The notes under the pieces are model-generated. The model was not told the DNA's origin. It ran no database searches and saw nothing but the letters and a program-made list of their open reading frames with translations. 36,659 nucleotides of DNA from Archangium sp. (GTDB lineage Bacteria > Myxococcota > Myxococcia > Myxococcales > Myxococcaceae): contig JAEUJR010000904.1 of assembly GCA_016793585.1 (NCBI GenBank), forward strand, positions 1 through 36,659, read 5' to 3'. How positions within the stretch are numbered: the stretch's first letter is position 1; the number at the start of each line of letters is the position of its first letter. A program made the position numbers and the translations under genes. Of this stretch, positions 21,717 to 29,128 are shown piece after piece.

Positions 21717-23329
21717 CCGACCGCTCGTCTCTCGAGCTGGCGACCCGACTGCTCGAGGAGGGCCGGCCGGCGGCAGCGCTCGAGGCGCTGATCGACGCGT
21801 GGCGAACGCTGCGGGTGGCGGCGCTCGCAGACCTCATCGACACGCTGGGTGACGCGCTCACCGAGCGACTGCCCCCGGTCGAAGGCAAGACCCGCAACGC
21901 GCTGCAGACGGCGTGGCTCGATCTGCTGAACGAGCGAAAGGACGTCGATCTCGGCCGGCTGCTCGCGGTGTTCACCGCGCCGCCGTTCACCGCGGTGGGC
22001 GTGCGCATCGAGCGGCTGTCTCAGCATGACGACCCACGCGTCGCGCGCGCCTTTGCCGACTTCGCGCGTGAGCCGCCCACCATCGGAGGCATCAAGGGCT
22101 CGAGATGGACGATGCTGCTCAAAGCACTCGAGCGAATGCGCGACTCGCGCTCCCGGCCTGCGCTCGCGCGGCTCGTCGCGAGCGACACGCCCGACGTCAT
22201 GTTCGAGGAGCACATCGCGCCGCTGGCCACGCGTGTGCTCGAGACGCTCTCAGACGACGTGCTCACCGCCGCTGACGAGGCTCACCTCGCGACGCTTCGA
22301 GCGCTGGTCGAACGGGTCTGCGCGGCGCCACTCCCCGAGGCGGCGGCGCTGCGGTCGGACACCTCGAGAGCGAAGCCGGCGGTCAGCGAAGAGAGCCTGC
22401 TCGAGCTCATCTACACGACCCCCGAAGACGACACGCCGCGCCTCGTCTACGGCGACTGGCTGCAGGAGCAGGGCGACCCGCGCGCCGAGCTGCTGACGCT
22501 GCAGCTCAAGCCGAAGACGACCTCGAAGGAGCAGCAGCGCGTTCGCCAGCTGCTCAAGGCTCATGGGCGTGCGTGGCTCGGGGTGCTCGAGCCTGCGATT
22601 CTGCGCCGCTCCGAGGTCTTCGCCCGCGGCTTCCCCTCGACGGCGCACCTGGCATTCACCACCCCGAAGCTGAAGGCCCAGCTCACCGGCCACCCCGCGT
22701 GGAACACGTTCACCGAGCTGATTGGCCTCGACGCCGAGTTCCTCGAGCACACCGAGCTGCGCGGCCTCGAGACGCTGCGCTACCTCGACGAACGCCAGGT
22801 GCTCGCGTTGCCGCGCAGGAAACACCCGCTGCGGCGCGTGCAGGTGCTGGGCGTGAACGTGCCCGCCGAGGTCTACGGCGAGCTGCCGAGGGCGCCGGTG
22901 CCCGCGCTCACGACGCTCGAGGTCTTCGTTCCGATGCACGAGCGAGAGCGCTTCCCTCTCGCGGTCGAGAAGCTGCTGCCGCTGCTGCGCCGCGCGTCGG
23001 CCGCCCGGTTCTTCGGCGTCGTCTCGCCAGAGGCGTTTCAGCGCCTGTCGACGGTCGCTTCGCTGCGGCGAATCAGGTTCGCGCTGGTCGAGCCGTTCGA
23101 CTTCCTGCGGCTGAGCGACGGGCGTTGGGTGCTCGACCTCGTCGCGCTGCAGTACCCGGTGAAGCAGGCCCCGGCCGCGCTCGGAGCGCTGCTGCCGCTG
23201 GTGTCGGGGCTGCTCGAGCCTTCTCCCGACTGGGGCCCGCAGCGGCCGGTCGCGCGCGCCTTTCTCGAGCGCGCGTGCTCGCTCGCCCGGGTCCCGATGC
23301 TGCCGCGCAGCGTGCTCGAAGCTGGGTGA
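21713..23329 (+). CDS. TIGR02996 repeat-companion domain protein, copy 1
   Basis: This 538-residue protein appears soluble. The N-terminal 220 residues are helical (ATRLLEEGRPAAALEALIDA onward). Around residues 228-270 is the TIGR02996 motif: LLELIYTTPEDDTPRLVYGD, then WLQEQGDPRAELLTLQLKP. After it come irregular leucine-rich segments (RGLETLRYLDERQ, LRRVQVLGVNVP) like those next to this domain in Gemmata and myxobacteria. The start is GTG 21713, overlapping the dctM stop, with GGGGGAG upstream. No enzyme motif is visible and the function of the domain is not known. A close paralogue follows 10 bp downstream. The overlap with dctM suggests co-expression with the transporter. Confidence 0.82.
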   Translation: MTDRSSLELATRLLEEGRPAAALEALIDAWRTLRVAALADLIDTLGDALTERLPPVEGKTRNALQTAWLDLLNERKDVDLGRLLAVFTAPPFTAVGVRIERLSQHDDPRVARAFADFAREPPTIGGIKGSRWTMLLKALERMRDSRSRPALARLVASDTPDVMFEEHIAPLATRVLETLSDDVLTAADEAHLATLRALVERVCAAPLPEAAALRSDTSRAKPAVSEESLLELIYTTPEDDTPRLVYGDWLQEQGDPRAELLTLQLKPKTTSKEQQRVRQLLKAHGRAWLGVLEPAILRRSEVFARGFPSTAHLAFTTPKLKAQLTGHPAWNTFTELIGLDAEFLEHTELRGLETLRYLDERQVLALPRRKHPLRRVQVLGVNVPAEVYGELPRAPVPALTTLEVFVPMHERERFPLAVEKLLPLLRRASAARFFGVVSPEAFQRLSTVASLRRIRFALVEPFDFLRLSDGRWVLDLVALQYPVKQAPAALGALLPLVSGLLEPSPDWGPQRPVARAFLERACSLARVPMLPRSVLEAG

Positions 23330-23339
23330 TGATGGCGCC

Positions 23340-24959
23340 GTGTGGCTCGACGCTCCGACACGCCTGTTGAACGAAGGCCGGCCGGCCGCGGCGCTCGAGG
23401 CGATGCTCGAGGCGTGGCGCGTTCGCCGTGTGCCCGCGCTCGCGAACCTCATCGACGTGCTCAGCGACGCCCTCACCTCACGGCTGCCGCGGCTCGAGGC
23501 GCGCACCCGCTCGGGCTTGCAGGGGCTCTGGCTCGACCTCGCCAACGAGCGCCGCGACGTCGACCTCGGCCGGTTGCTCGCGCTCTTTGCTGCGCCGCCC
23601 TGGGTGGCGGTGGGCCAGCGCATCGAGCGGCTCGCGCAGCTCGACGACCCGCGCGTGGCGAGGGCGTTCGCGAGCTTCTTCCAGAACCTGCCGACGGTAG
23701 GCGGCATCGGCACGGCGCGGTGGACGATGCTGTTCTCGGCGCTCGAGCGCATGAAGGACGTGCGGGTGCGCGCCGCGCTCGAGCCCCGCAGCCACCTCGC
23801 CGACCCGCGCGTCATCGTGAACGAGCAGCTGCTCCCGCTCGCGCGGCGCGTGCTCGGGGCACTGCCCGAAGACCCGACGACGGCAGACGACGTCGCGCAG
23901 GTGCACGAGCTGGCAGTGCTGGTGAAGGTCGTGTTGCAGGCTCCGCTCCCGGCCGCGGCGGCGCTGCTCGACGACACGGTGCGGGCCCGCCGGCCGACGA
24001 GCGAGGCCGAGCTGCTGCAGCTCATCTACGAGACCCCCGAAGACGACACGCCGCGGCTCGTCTATGGCGACTGGCTGCAGGAGCAGGGCGACCCGCGCGC
24101 CGAGCTGCTGATGCTGCAGCTCAAGCCGCAGCAGACGACGAAGGAGCAGCAGCTCGCGCGGCGGCTGCTTCGCCAGCACGGGCGCAGCTGGCTGGGGCCC
24201 ATCGAGCCGGCGATTCCACCGCGCACCGAGGTGTTTCAGCGCGGCTTCGTCTCGGAGGCGCGGGTCACCTTCGCGACGGCGCACCAACGCGAGGCGCTGC
24301 TCGGCCACCCGGCGTGGAACACGTTCACCTCGCTCACCGTCGGCGGCTCCGTCGACGGCACGTTCCTCGAGAAGACCGAGCTGCGTGGGCTCGAGGCCCT
24401 GCGCTTCGTGTCACAGCGCGAGCTGGAGCAGCTGCACCGACGCCCCTGGCCGTTCCGCCGACTCCGCGCACTCGCGCTGTCACGCGACGGCGTTCACACC
24501 CTCGGGCTCGTCGAGCCGAGACAGTACCCCGCGCTCAGGGAGCTCGCCGTGAGCGTCGGGCCGGGCGACCGGCTGCTGGTCGAGCGCGCGCTGCGCAGCA
24601 ACGTGCGCCTGCTCGAGCGGCTCGAGCGGCTTCGACTCGTCGGGGTGCAGACGACCGAGCTGTTGGTGATGCTCGCCGGCTTCTCGAACTTGCAGCAGGT
24701 GACGCTGACCGCCTTCGCGCCGCTCGCGTTCCATCGCGTCGGGCCCGGCTGGGTGCTCGACCTGCAGCCCTCTCCATTCGAGCTGCGGCGCGGGCAGAAC
24801 ATCGATCGCGCGCTGAAACAGTTCATGCCGCTGGTGACGGGCGTGGTGGAGCCATCGAAGGACTGGGGCGAAGACCTCGCGCTCGCGAAGGAGACGCTCG
24901 ACGGGGTGCGAAAGCGCGCGGGCCTCGAGTTCGTGCCCCGGGCCGTCATCGGTGACTGA
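23340..24959 (+). CDS. TIGR02996 repeat-companion domain protein, copy 2
   Basis: This 539-residue paralogue of the preceding gene has the same layout. The helical N-terminus begins TRLLNEGRPAAALEAMLEAW. The TIGR02996 motif (LLQLIYETPEDDTPRLVYGD, then WLQEQGDPRAELLMLQLKP) differs from copy 1 at three of 39 residues. The leucine-rich C-terminal part (GLEALRFVSQRELEQL, LERLERLRLVGVQTTELLVM) has diverged much more. The start is GTG 23340, judged by alignment of the N-terminus with copy 1; no ATG is in frame nearby. It ends three bases from the convergent lipoprotein gene. Tandem duplication of this family is common in genomes that carry it. The function is unknown. Confidence 0.8.
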   Translation: MWLDAPTRLLNEGRPAAALEAMLEAWRVRRVPALANLIDVLSDALTSRLPRLEARTRSGLQGLWLDLANERRDVDLGRLLALFAAPPWVAVGQRIERLAQLDDPRVARAFASFFQNLPTVGGIGTARWTMLFSALERMKDVRVRAALEPRSHLADPRVIVNEQLLPLARRVLGALPEDPTTADDVAQVHELAVLVKVVLQAPLPAAAALLDDTVRARRPTSEAELLQLIYETPEDDTPRLVYGDWLQEQGDPRAELLMLQLKPQQTTKEQQLARRLLRQHGRSWLGPIEPAIPPRTEVFQRGFVSEARVTFATAHQREALLGHPAWNTFTSLTVGGSVDGTFLEKTELRGLEALRFVSQRELEQLHRRPWPFRRLRALALSRDGVHTLGLVEPRQYPALRELAVSVGPGDRLLVERALRSNVRLLERLERLRLVGVQTTELLVMLAGFSNLQQVTLTAFAPLAFHRVGPGWVLDLQPSPFELRRGQNIDRALKQFMPLVTGVVEPSKDWGEDLALAKETLDGVRKRAGLEFVPRAVIGD

Positions 24960-24962
24960 CGG

Positions 24963-26090
24963 TCAGTGGCCGGGCTCGACGATGGACCAGCGCCGCAGCG
25001 GCGACTCGGAGCGGCCGACCAACCGCAACACGCCCATCGTGTCGGCAGCGGCGCCGAACACCGTGACGGGCTGCGGCTGCGGTGAGAACCGGGTGTCGAC
25101 GACGGCGCGGCTGGCGCGATCGACCGTGATGACGGTGGGCACGTCGGCGCCGTCGCGGCTCGTCGTGCCGACCAGCTTCACCTGCGACGTCGAGCCCAGG
25201 CACGAGACGAGGGTGAACGGCTCATCGCGCCGAACCTCCGTCGTGGCGGCGCCCGACACGGCACCGCCCTGCGTCCACGCGAGCTGCGCGGCACCATCGA
25301 GTCGCGTGCACACCACGATGCCGGTGCGACCCGCGGCGACGACGCCGAGTGAACGGCTGCCACCTGGGCCGAGCGGGTCGGAGTCCCACACGTCGCCGTC
25401 GAGCGTCATCTGCAGCACGTAGCCCGGCGTGCCCGTGGCCAACGAGCGCACGCCCGCGACCCAGAACTGCCGACGAGACGGTGACGCCGGCCCCTCTTCG
25501 GTGGCGATGCTCAGCGGCTGCACCCCGTGAACCTGATTCTGAAAGCCCGTGCCGAAGCTCTGCCGCCAGCGCACGGCGCCATCGGCCTCGAGCAGCGCGA
25601 CGAAGCCTTCGCGGTCGCTCGTGCTCACCTGCTCCACGCCAGCGACGACGAGCGAGCCTTCGTTCGTCGCGGCGACGGCCGTCGCCTCGGTCGCGACGCC
25701 GAGCGGAGACGGCAGCGTCGTCGTCCACAGCTCGCCATCGGTCTCGTCGAGCGCGCGCACCCACGCGACGCGTTTGCCGTCGTCACCCGTCACGAAGCCC
25801 GCGACGACGAACCGGGCCCCCACCATCGTGCTCGCACGAATCGCGTCGGCGCCGGCGAGGGCTGGCGACGTGAACGAAGGCAGCGCGCCGTCGGCGGCCG
25901 TCGTGCCGTACCAGAGGTCGGCCGACGTCTCGTCTTCGCTGGCCGCGACACGAAAGCCGGCTTGTCGCCACCGTCCCTCTGGCGTCGGCGCCGTGGTGAC
26001 CACCGTGAGCCGCCGCTCGGTGCCGATGACGACGTCGGGCGCGCAGGCGCCGAACATCGCCACCAGCAGGAGCAGCGACTCACTTCGCAT
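24963..26090 (-). CDS. Lipoprotein with beta-propeller-like repeats
   Basis: This 375-residue protein begins MRSESLLLLVAMFGACAPD, with FGAC as lipobox. The mature part repeats short strand units of the type GSLVVAGVEQVS, RFVVAGFVTGDDG, QFWVAGVRSLATG and LRLVGRSESPLRRW. This spacing resembles outer-membrane or secreted beta-propellers that record values (delta-60 or PQQ-like families). I could not assign a named domain. ATG 26090 overlaps the preceding gene by 11 bp, so it is the third gene of a coupled series with the ECF sigma factor and the transmembrane protein. It might be the periplasmic or surface partner of that regulatory pair, which is inference. Confidence 0.8.
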   Translation of the reverse strand: MRSESLLLLVAMFGACAPDVVIGTERRLTVVTTAPTPEGRWRQAGFRVAASEDETSADLWYGTTAADGALPSFTSPALAGADAIRASTMVGARFVVAGFVTGDDGKRVAWVRALDETDGELWTTTLPSPLGVATEATAVAATNEGSLVVAGVEQVSTSDREGFVALLEADGAVRWRQSFGTGFQNQVHGVQPLSIATEEGPASPSRRQFWVAGVRSLATGTPGYVLQMTLDGDVWDSDPLGPGGSRSLGVVAAGRTGIVVCTRLDGAAQLAWTQGGAVSGAATTEVRRDEPFTLVSCLGSTSQVKLVGTTSRDGADVPTVITVDRASRAVVDTRFSPQPQPVTVFGAAADTMGVLRLVGRSESPLRRWSIVEPGH

Positions 26091-26790
26091 CGAGCAGCCT
26101 CTTCACGCGCTCTCGCACGAGCTCGGAGTCGGTCGTCGACGTCACCTTCTTGCCCAGCGCCTCGGCGTCGCTCCGTCTGCCCGCCAGCAACAACGCCTCG
26201 AGCTTGAGCAGCTGCGCGTCGGTGCGCATGGTGCCGCGGGGAAACTTCGCGTCGTAGGCCGCCAGTGACGTGAGCGCGTTCGCTGCGTCTTTCGCGGCCA
26301 GGGCCTTTCGCGCGCCATCGACGAACGCGAGCTCGGCCATGAGGTCGTCGGGTTGCTCGGCCTCGGGCTTCTTCACGGCCTTCACGGGCACGGTGGCCCC
26401 TGCGTCGACGACCTCGGCGACCGGCGACGGCACCACCGGCTCGGCGGGCACACGCACCTCGACGACCTTCTCGACCACCACGGTCTTCGGCGGCAGCGCG
26501 GCGAGCTCCTCGCGCGCGCGGCTGTCTCCCACGCGCACGCCGACGACGTACGCGCCGCCGAGCAGGCCGAGCACGAGCAGGCCCTTCACCGCCGTCAAGC
26601 CCAGGCCGCTCGAGACCGCAGGCGTCGAGACGGCGGGCGTCGTCGACGCCGCTGGGGGCACGACGGCGGGTGTGGGCAGGCCCAACATCGCGCGCGCCCT
26701 GGCCTTCGCAGCCGCCGAAGGCACGTCAGACTTTGCGGCGTCGAACAAGCCCTCGAGCTCGGGGCCGAGCGGTGGCAACTCGTCGCTCAT
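26080..26790 (-). CDS. Single-pass membrane protein, putative anti-sigma factor
   Basis: This 236-residue protein has a cytoplasmic N-terminus of about 70 residues (MSDELPPLGPELEGLFDAAK) and then one TM (GLLVLGLLGGAYVVGVRVG). A Val-rich periplasmic linker carries a DAG motif (VVDAGATVPVKAV), and a helical C-terminal domain of TPR type follows (ALTSLAAYDAKFPRGTMRTD, LLKLEALLLAGRRSDAEALG). The ATG overlaps the TGA of the ECF sigma gene (ATGA), the usual place for a cognate anti-sigma factor. No zinc-binding HxxxCxxC motif is seen, so the call rests on topology and position. Confidence 0.75.
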   Translation of the reverse strand: MSDELPPLGPELEGLFDAAKSDVPSAAAKARARAMLGLPTPAVVPPAASTTPAVSTPAVSSGLGLTAVKGLLVLGLLGGAYVVGVRVGDSRAREELAALPPKTVVVEKVVEVRVPAEPVVPSPVAEVVDAGATVPVKAVKKPEAEQPDDLMAELAFVDGARKALAAKDAANALTSLAAYDAKFPRGTMRTDAQLLKLEALLLAGRRSDAEALGKKVTSTTDSELVRERVKRLLDAK

Positions 26791-27380
26791 CGCTGCCCCT
26801 CCTTCCACCGCGCGAGCACCTTCGCGAGCTCTTCTCTCGCGCGACGCAGCCGTGAGGCAGCGGTTCCTTCGGGAATGTCGAGGGCCTCTGCGACCTCACG
26901 CTTCGAGAGCCCCTCGAGCTCGGTGAGCACGAGCACCGTGCGCAGGTCTTCGTCGAGCATGCCGAGGAAGCGGTCGAGCAGCGCGCGCTGTTGTTTGCGG
27001 TGCACGAGGTCGGCCGGGGTGTGTTCGTCGACGGGCTCGGGCGCGTCTTCGACTGGCACGTCACGCTTCGGCCGCGAGCGCAGGGGCCCCGCGACCTTCA
27101 CGGCGGTGGCGCAGAGAAACGCACGCTCCTTGCCGGGCTCGATGTCGCCCATGCGGCGGGAGGCGATGATGAAGACCTGCTGCGCGCCGTCTTCGGCCGT
27201 GGCGTCGGGCAGGCCGACCCGGCGGAGCACTCTCCACACCAGGTCGTAGTGCGCCTCGAACATGGCAGCCAGGCGCTCCCGTTCAGCGGCCGTCGGCGCC
27301 GGAGCAGTTCCGGAGTCGCGATTCGTCGAGGCAGCTGCGCTGCCATCGCTCACCGCCAGATTTTCAGTCGGAACCGTCAT
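26787..27380 (-). CDS. ECF-type RNA polymerase sigma factor
   Basis: This 197-residue sigma factor has an N-terminal extension of about 35 Ala/Ser/Thr-rich residues. Region 2 follows (AMFEAHYDLVWRVLRRVGLP, DATAEDGAQQVFIIASRRMG). After an acidic linker (VEDAPEPVDEHTPADL) comes region 4 (LDEDLRTVLVLTELEGLSKR, then EVAEALDIPEGTAASRLRRA). Region 4 ends in a typical helix-turn-helix. It is the first gene of an overlapping trio with a transmembrane protein and a lipoprotein. It diverges from the FHA gene across 121 bp, where its own promoter probably lies; I cannot define that promoter by eye. ATG 27380 starts the whole frame. Confidence 0.92.
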   Translation of the reverse strand: MTVPTENLAVSDGSAAASTNRDSGTAPAPTAAERERLAAMFEAHYDLVWRVLRRVGLPDATAEDGAQQVFIIASRRMGDIEPGKERAFLCATAVKVAGPLRSRPKRDVPVEDAPEPVDEHTPADLVHRKQQRALLDRFLGMLDEDLRTVLVLTELEGLSKREVAEALDIPEGTAASRLRRAREELAKVLARWKEGQR

Positions 27381-27501
27381 GCAAGGGGCGCCACGGGTGG
27401 ATCACGGAATCGTCGGACCACGGTCGGGCAGAGGCAACCTCATTATTCACTGACGCGTCCGCGTTCGACTTTCGGGCAAAGGGTCCCCAGACTGCGAGCT
27501 C

Positions 27502-27975
27502 GTGACGACGCCGTCGTACCTGCTCTCGTTCGTCGCCCTCCAGGCGCTGCGCCTGGGAGCGAGGTTCTCCCAGCGCCACGGCGGCGTATGGCTCGTGTGG
27601 GAGCCGGGCGCGTGGCAGCCGCCGAGCCGCAGCCTGGTCAACACCATCGGCGGAACTGGCAGCGCGCCCGCGACGACCCCGACGCACACCGACGCGCTCT
27701 GTTTTCATCTCGGTCAGGAGGGCCACGTGATGGTGGGCCGTGCTCCGGACAACGACTGCGTGGTGAGCGACGCCACGGTGTCGCGGCGGCACCTCGAGGT
27801 CTTCTTCAACGAGGGTGCGTGGTGGGCGAGGGCGGTCGAGGGGCGGCAGGTGGCGCTCAACGGCCAGGTGCTGCGCGCGCCCTCCAGGCTGTCACCGCAC
27901 GACAAGCTCCAGCTCGGTGACGTGACGCTCACCTTCGAAGACCTGCCCGGGCTGCTCTCGCGAACGCGCGGGTGA
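27502..27975 (+). CDS. FHA domain protein
   Basis: This small protein of 157 residues is mostly one forkhead-associated domain, which binds phosphothreonine. The core reads HVMVGRAPDNDCVVSDATVS, then RRHLEVFFNEGAWWARAVEG and VALNGQVLRAPSRL, giving the conserved GR, SRRH and NG elements. About 65 N-terminal residues come before it (LLSFVALQALRLGARF) without a clear TM or signal. The start is GTG 27502. It probably reads out Ser/Thr kinase activity, possibly that of the kinase at 5795-7780 or others elsewhere; no kinase is next to it. It converges on a barrel-like gene with three bases between the stop codons. Confidence 0.88.
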   Translation: MTTPSYLLSFVALQALRLGARFSQRHGGVWLVWEPGAWQPPSRSLVNTIGGTGSAPATTPTHTDALCFHLGQEGHVMVGRAPDNDCVVSDATVSRRHLEVFFNEGAWWARAVEGRQVALNGQVLRAPSRLSPHDKLQLGDVTLTFEDLPGLLSRTRG

Positions 27976-27978
27976 GCG

Positions 27979-29001
27979 TCAGAAGCGAAAGCCAGCCGAG
28001 AGGCCGACGGAGCCGAACACCCGTGGCGCAGCGAACACGAGCCCTGCACCGTCGATGACGTACCGCTCGGCGCGAAGGTTGACGCCGGCGCCAGCGTCGA
28101 GCGCGAGGCGCAACGAGCCGACGAGCACCACGACCCGCGCGAACGGCCCCGGCGCCACCAGCACGCCGAGCGCTCGGCCGGGCACTTCGGCCTCGGAGCC
28201 CGTCACCGGCACGACCAGCACCGAGAGCTGCGCGCCGCCTTCGAGCCGGAGGAACGTGCCGAGCGGAAACGACAGCAGCCCGTCGACCCGGCCGCCAGCC
28301 GCGAGGTACTGCGCGACGCCGTTCGCCGACGAGACGCGACGGCCGACGACGTACCTGGGCGAGAGGGCGAGGCGAAACCGTGGCCACTGGAGCGCGACGC
28401 TCAGCTGCAGCTCGGGGTCGATGGCACCGCTGATGGCGGTCGTCACGCCTGCACCCAGCGCGAGCTCGAGTTGAACGGGCTCTGGCGCCGTCACCTTCAC
28501 GCCCGCATCGACGGGCTCGACGACGAGCGGAACGCCCGCGTCGACTGGCTCCACCACGAGCGGCGCGCCCGCATCGACGATGGGCAGCGGCGCCCCTGCA
28601 TCGACCGCAGCCATCACCGGTGGTTCGGGCGCGAGCGAGACCGTCACCTCGCCAGTCTTCGTGCCTTCGGGGTCGAGCAGCAGCGACGTCGCGAGCGCGG
28701 CCGCTTGAATCAGCGTCTCGCACTGCGCAGATTTGAACTGCCGTTGCGTGACGCCGCTCATCGCCGTCTTCACCTTCGAAGTGCCGGCGAAGCGCTTCTT
28801 CTCCTGCGTGATGCGCAGCGAGACGGTGGCGGCCTCAGCCGTCGACGCCTCGACGATGCGCAGCTTCTCGGAGCGTGCACGAAGCTCGGCCTCGAACCGT
28901 GCGCGCGGTGGGCACGCTTCGGGCGCCTGGAGCTCGACGAACAGGTCGATGCGGTCTCCGCTCGCGCCTGCCACCAACGCCCACAGCACCCACGCCGTCA
29001 T
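27979..29001 (-). CDS. Exported protein with DAG linker and barrel-like C-terminus
   Basis: This 340-residue protein has a signal peptide (MTAWVLWALVAGASG). An N-terminal domain of about 110 residues (IDLFVELQAPEACPPRARFE, then VSLRITQEKKRFAG) has two cysteines. Then comes a repeated linker, VDAGAPLPIVDAGAPLVVEP and VDAGVPLVVEPVDAGV. The last 150 residues are alternating strands (FRLALSPRYVVGRRVSSANG) that end in an aromatic, SAGFRF, as in outer-membrane barrels. The layout recalls other myxobacterial envelope proteins such as the PEGA-like gene at 13830-14807. ATG 29001 gives the signal peptide; the frame is open to 29088. The function is unknown. Confidence 0.82.
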   Translation of the reverse strand: MTAWVLWALVAGASGDRIDLFVELQAPEACPPRARFEAELRARSEKLRIVEASTAEAATVSLRITQEKKRFAGTSKVKTAMSGVTQRQFKSAQCETLIQAAALATSLLLDPEGTKTGEVTVSLAPEPPVMAAVDAGAPLPIVDAGAPLVVEPVDAGVPLVVEPVDAGVKVTAPEPVQLELALGAGVTTAISGAIDPELQLSVALQWPRFRLALSPRYVVGRRVSSANGVAQYLAAGGRVDGLLSFPLGTFLRLEGGAQLSVLVVPVTGSEAEVPGRALGVLVAPGPFARVVVLVGSLRLALDAGAGVNLRAERYVIDGAGLVFAAPRVFGSVGLSAGFRF

Positions 29002-29128
29002 GAAACCGACCGTAATCCGCGCGTCTGGGGCGGGCGATGACGATTCCGTGATCTGACCGCCGGCCGCCCTGCATTCCCGACCAGTCACCCTTCACCAGAA
29101 GGAATTCCCCTCCAGGTCTCGTCTCAGC

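Noticed and set aside
24955..24967. Palindrome actgac-g-gtcagt between convergent stops
   Set aside because: Facing TGA stop codons on opposite strands make a TGA...TCA palindrome automatically, and there is no T-run. The same happens at 9455-9461.
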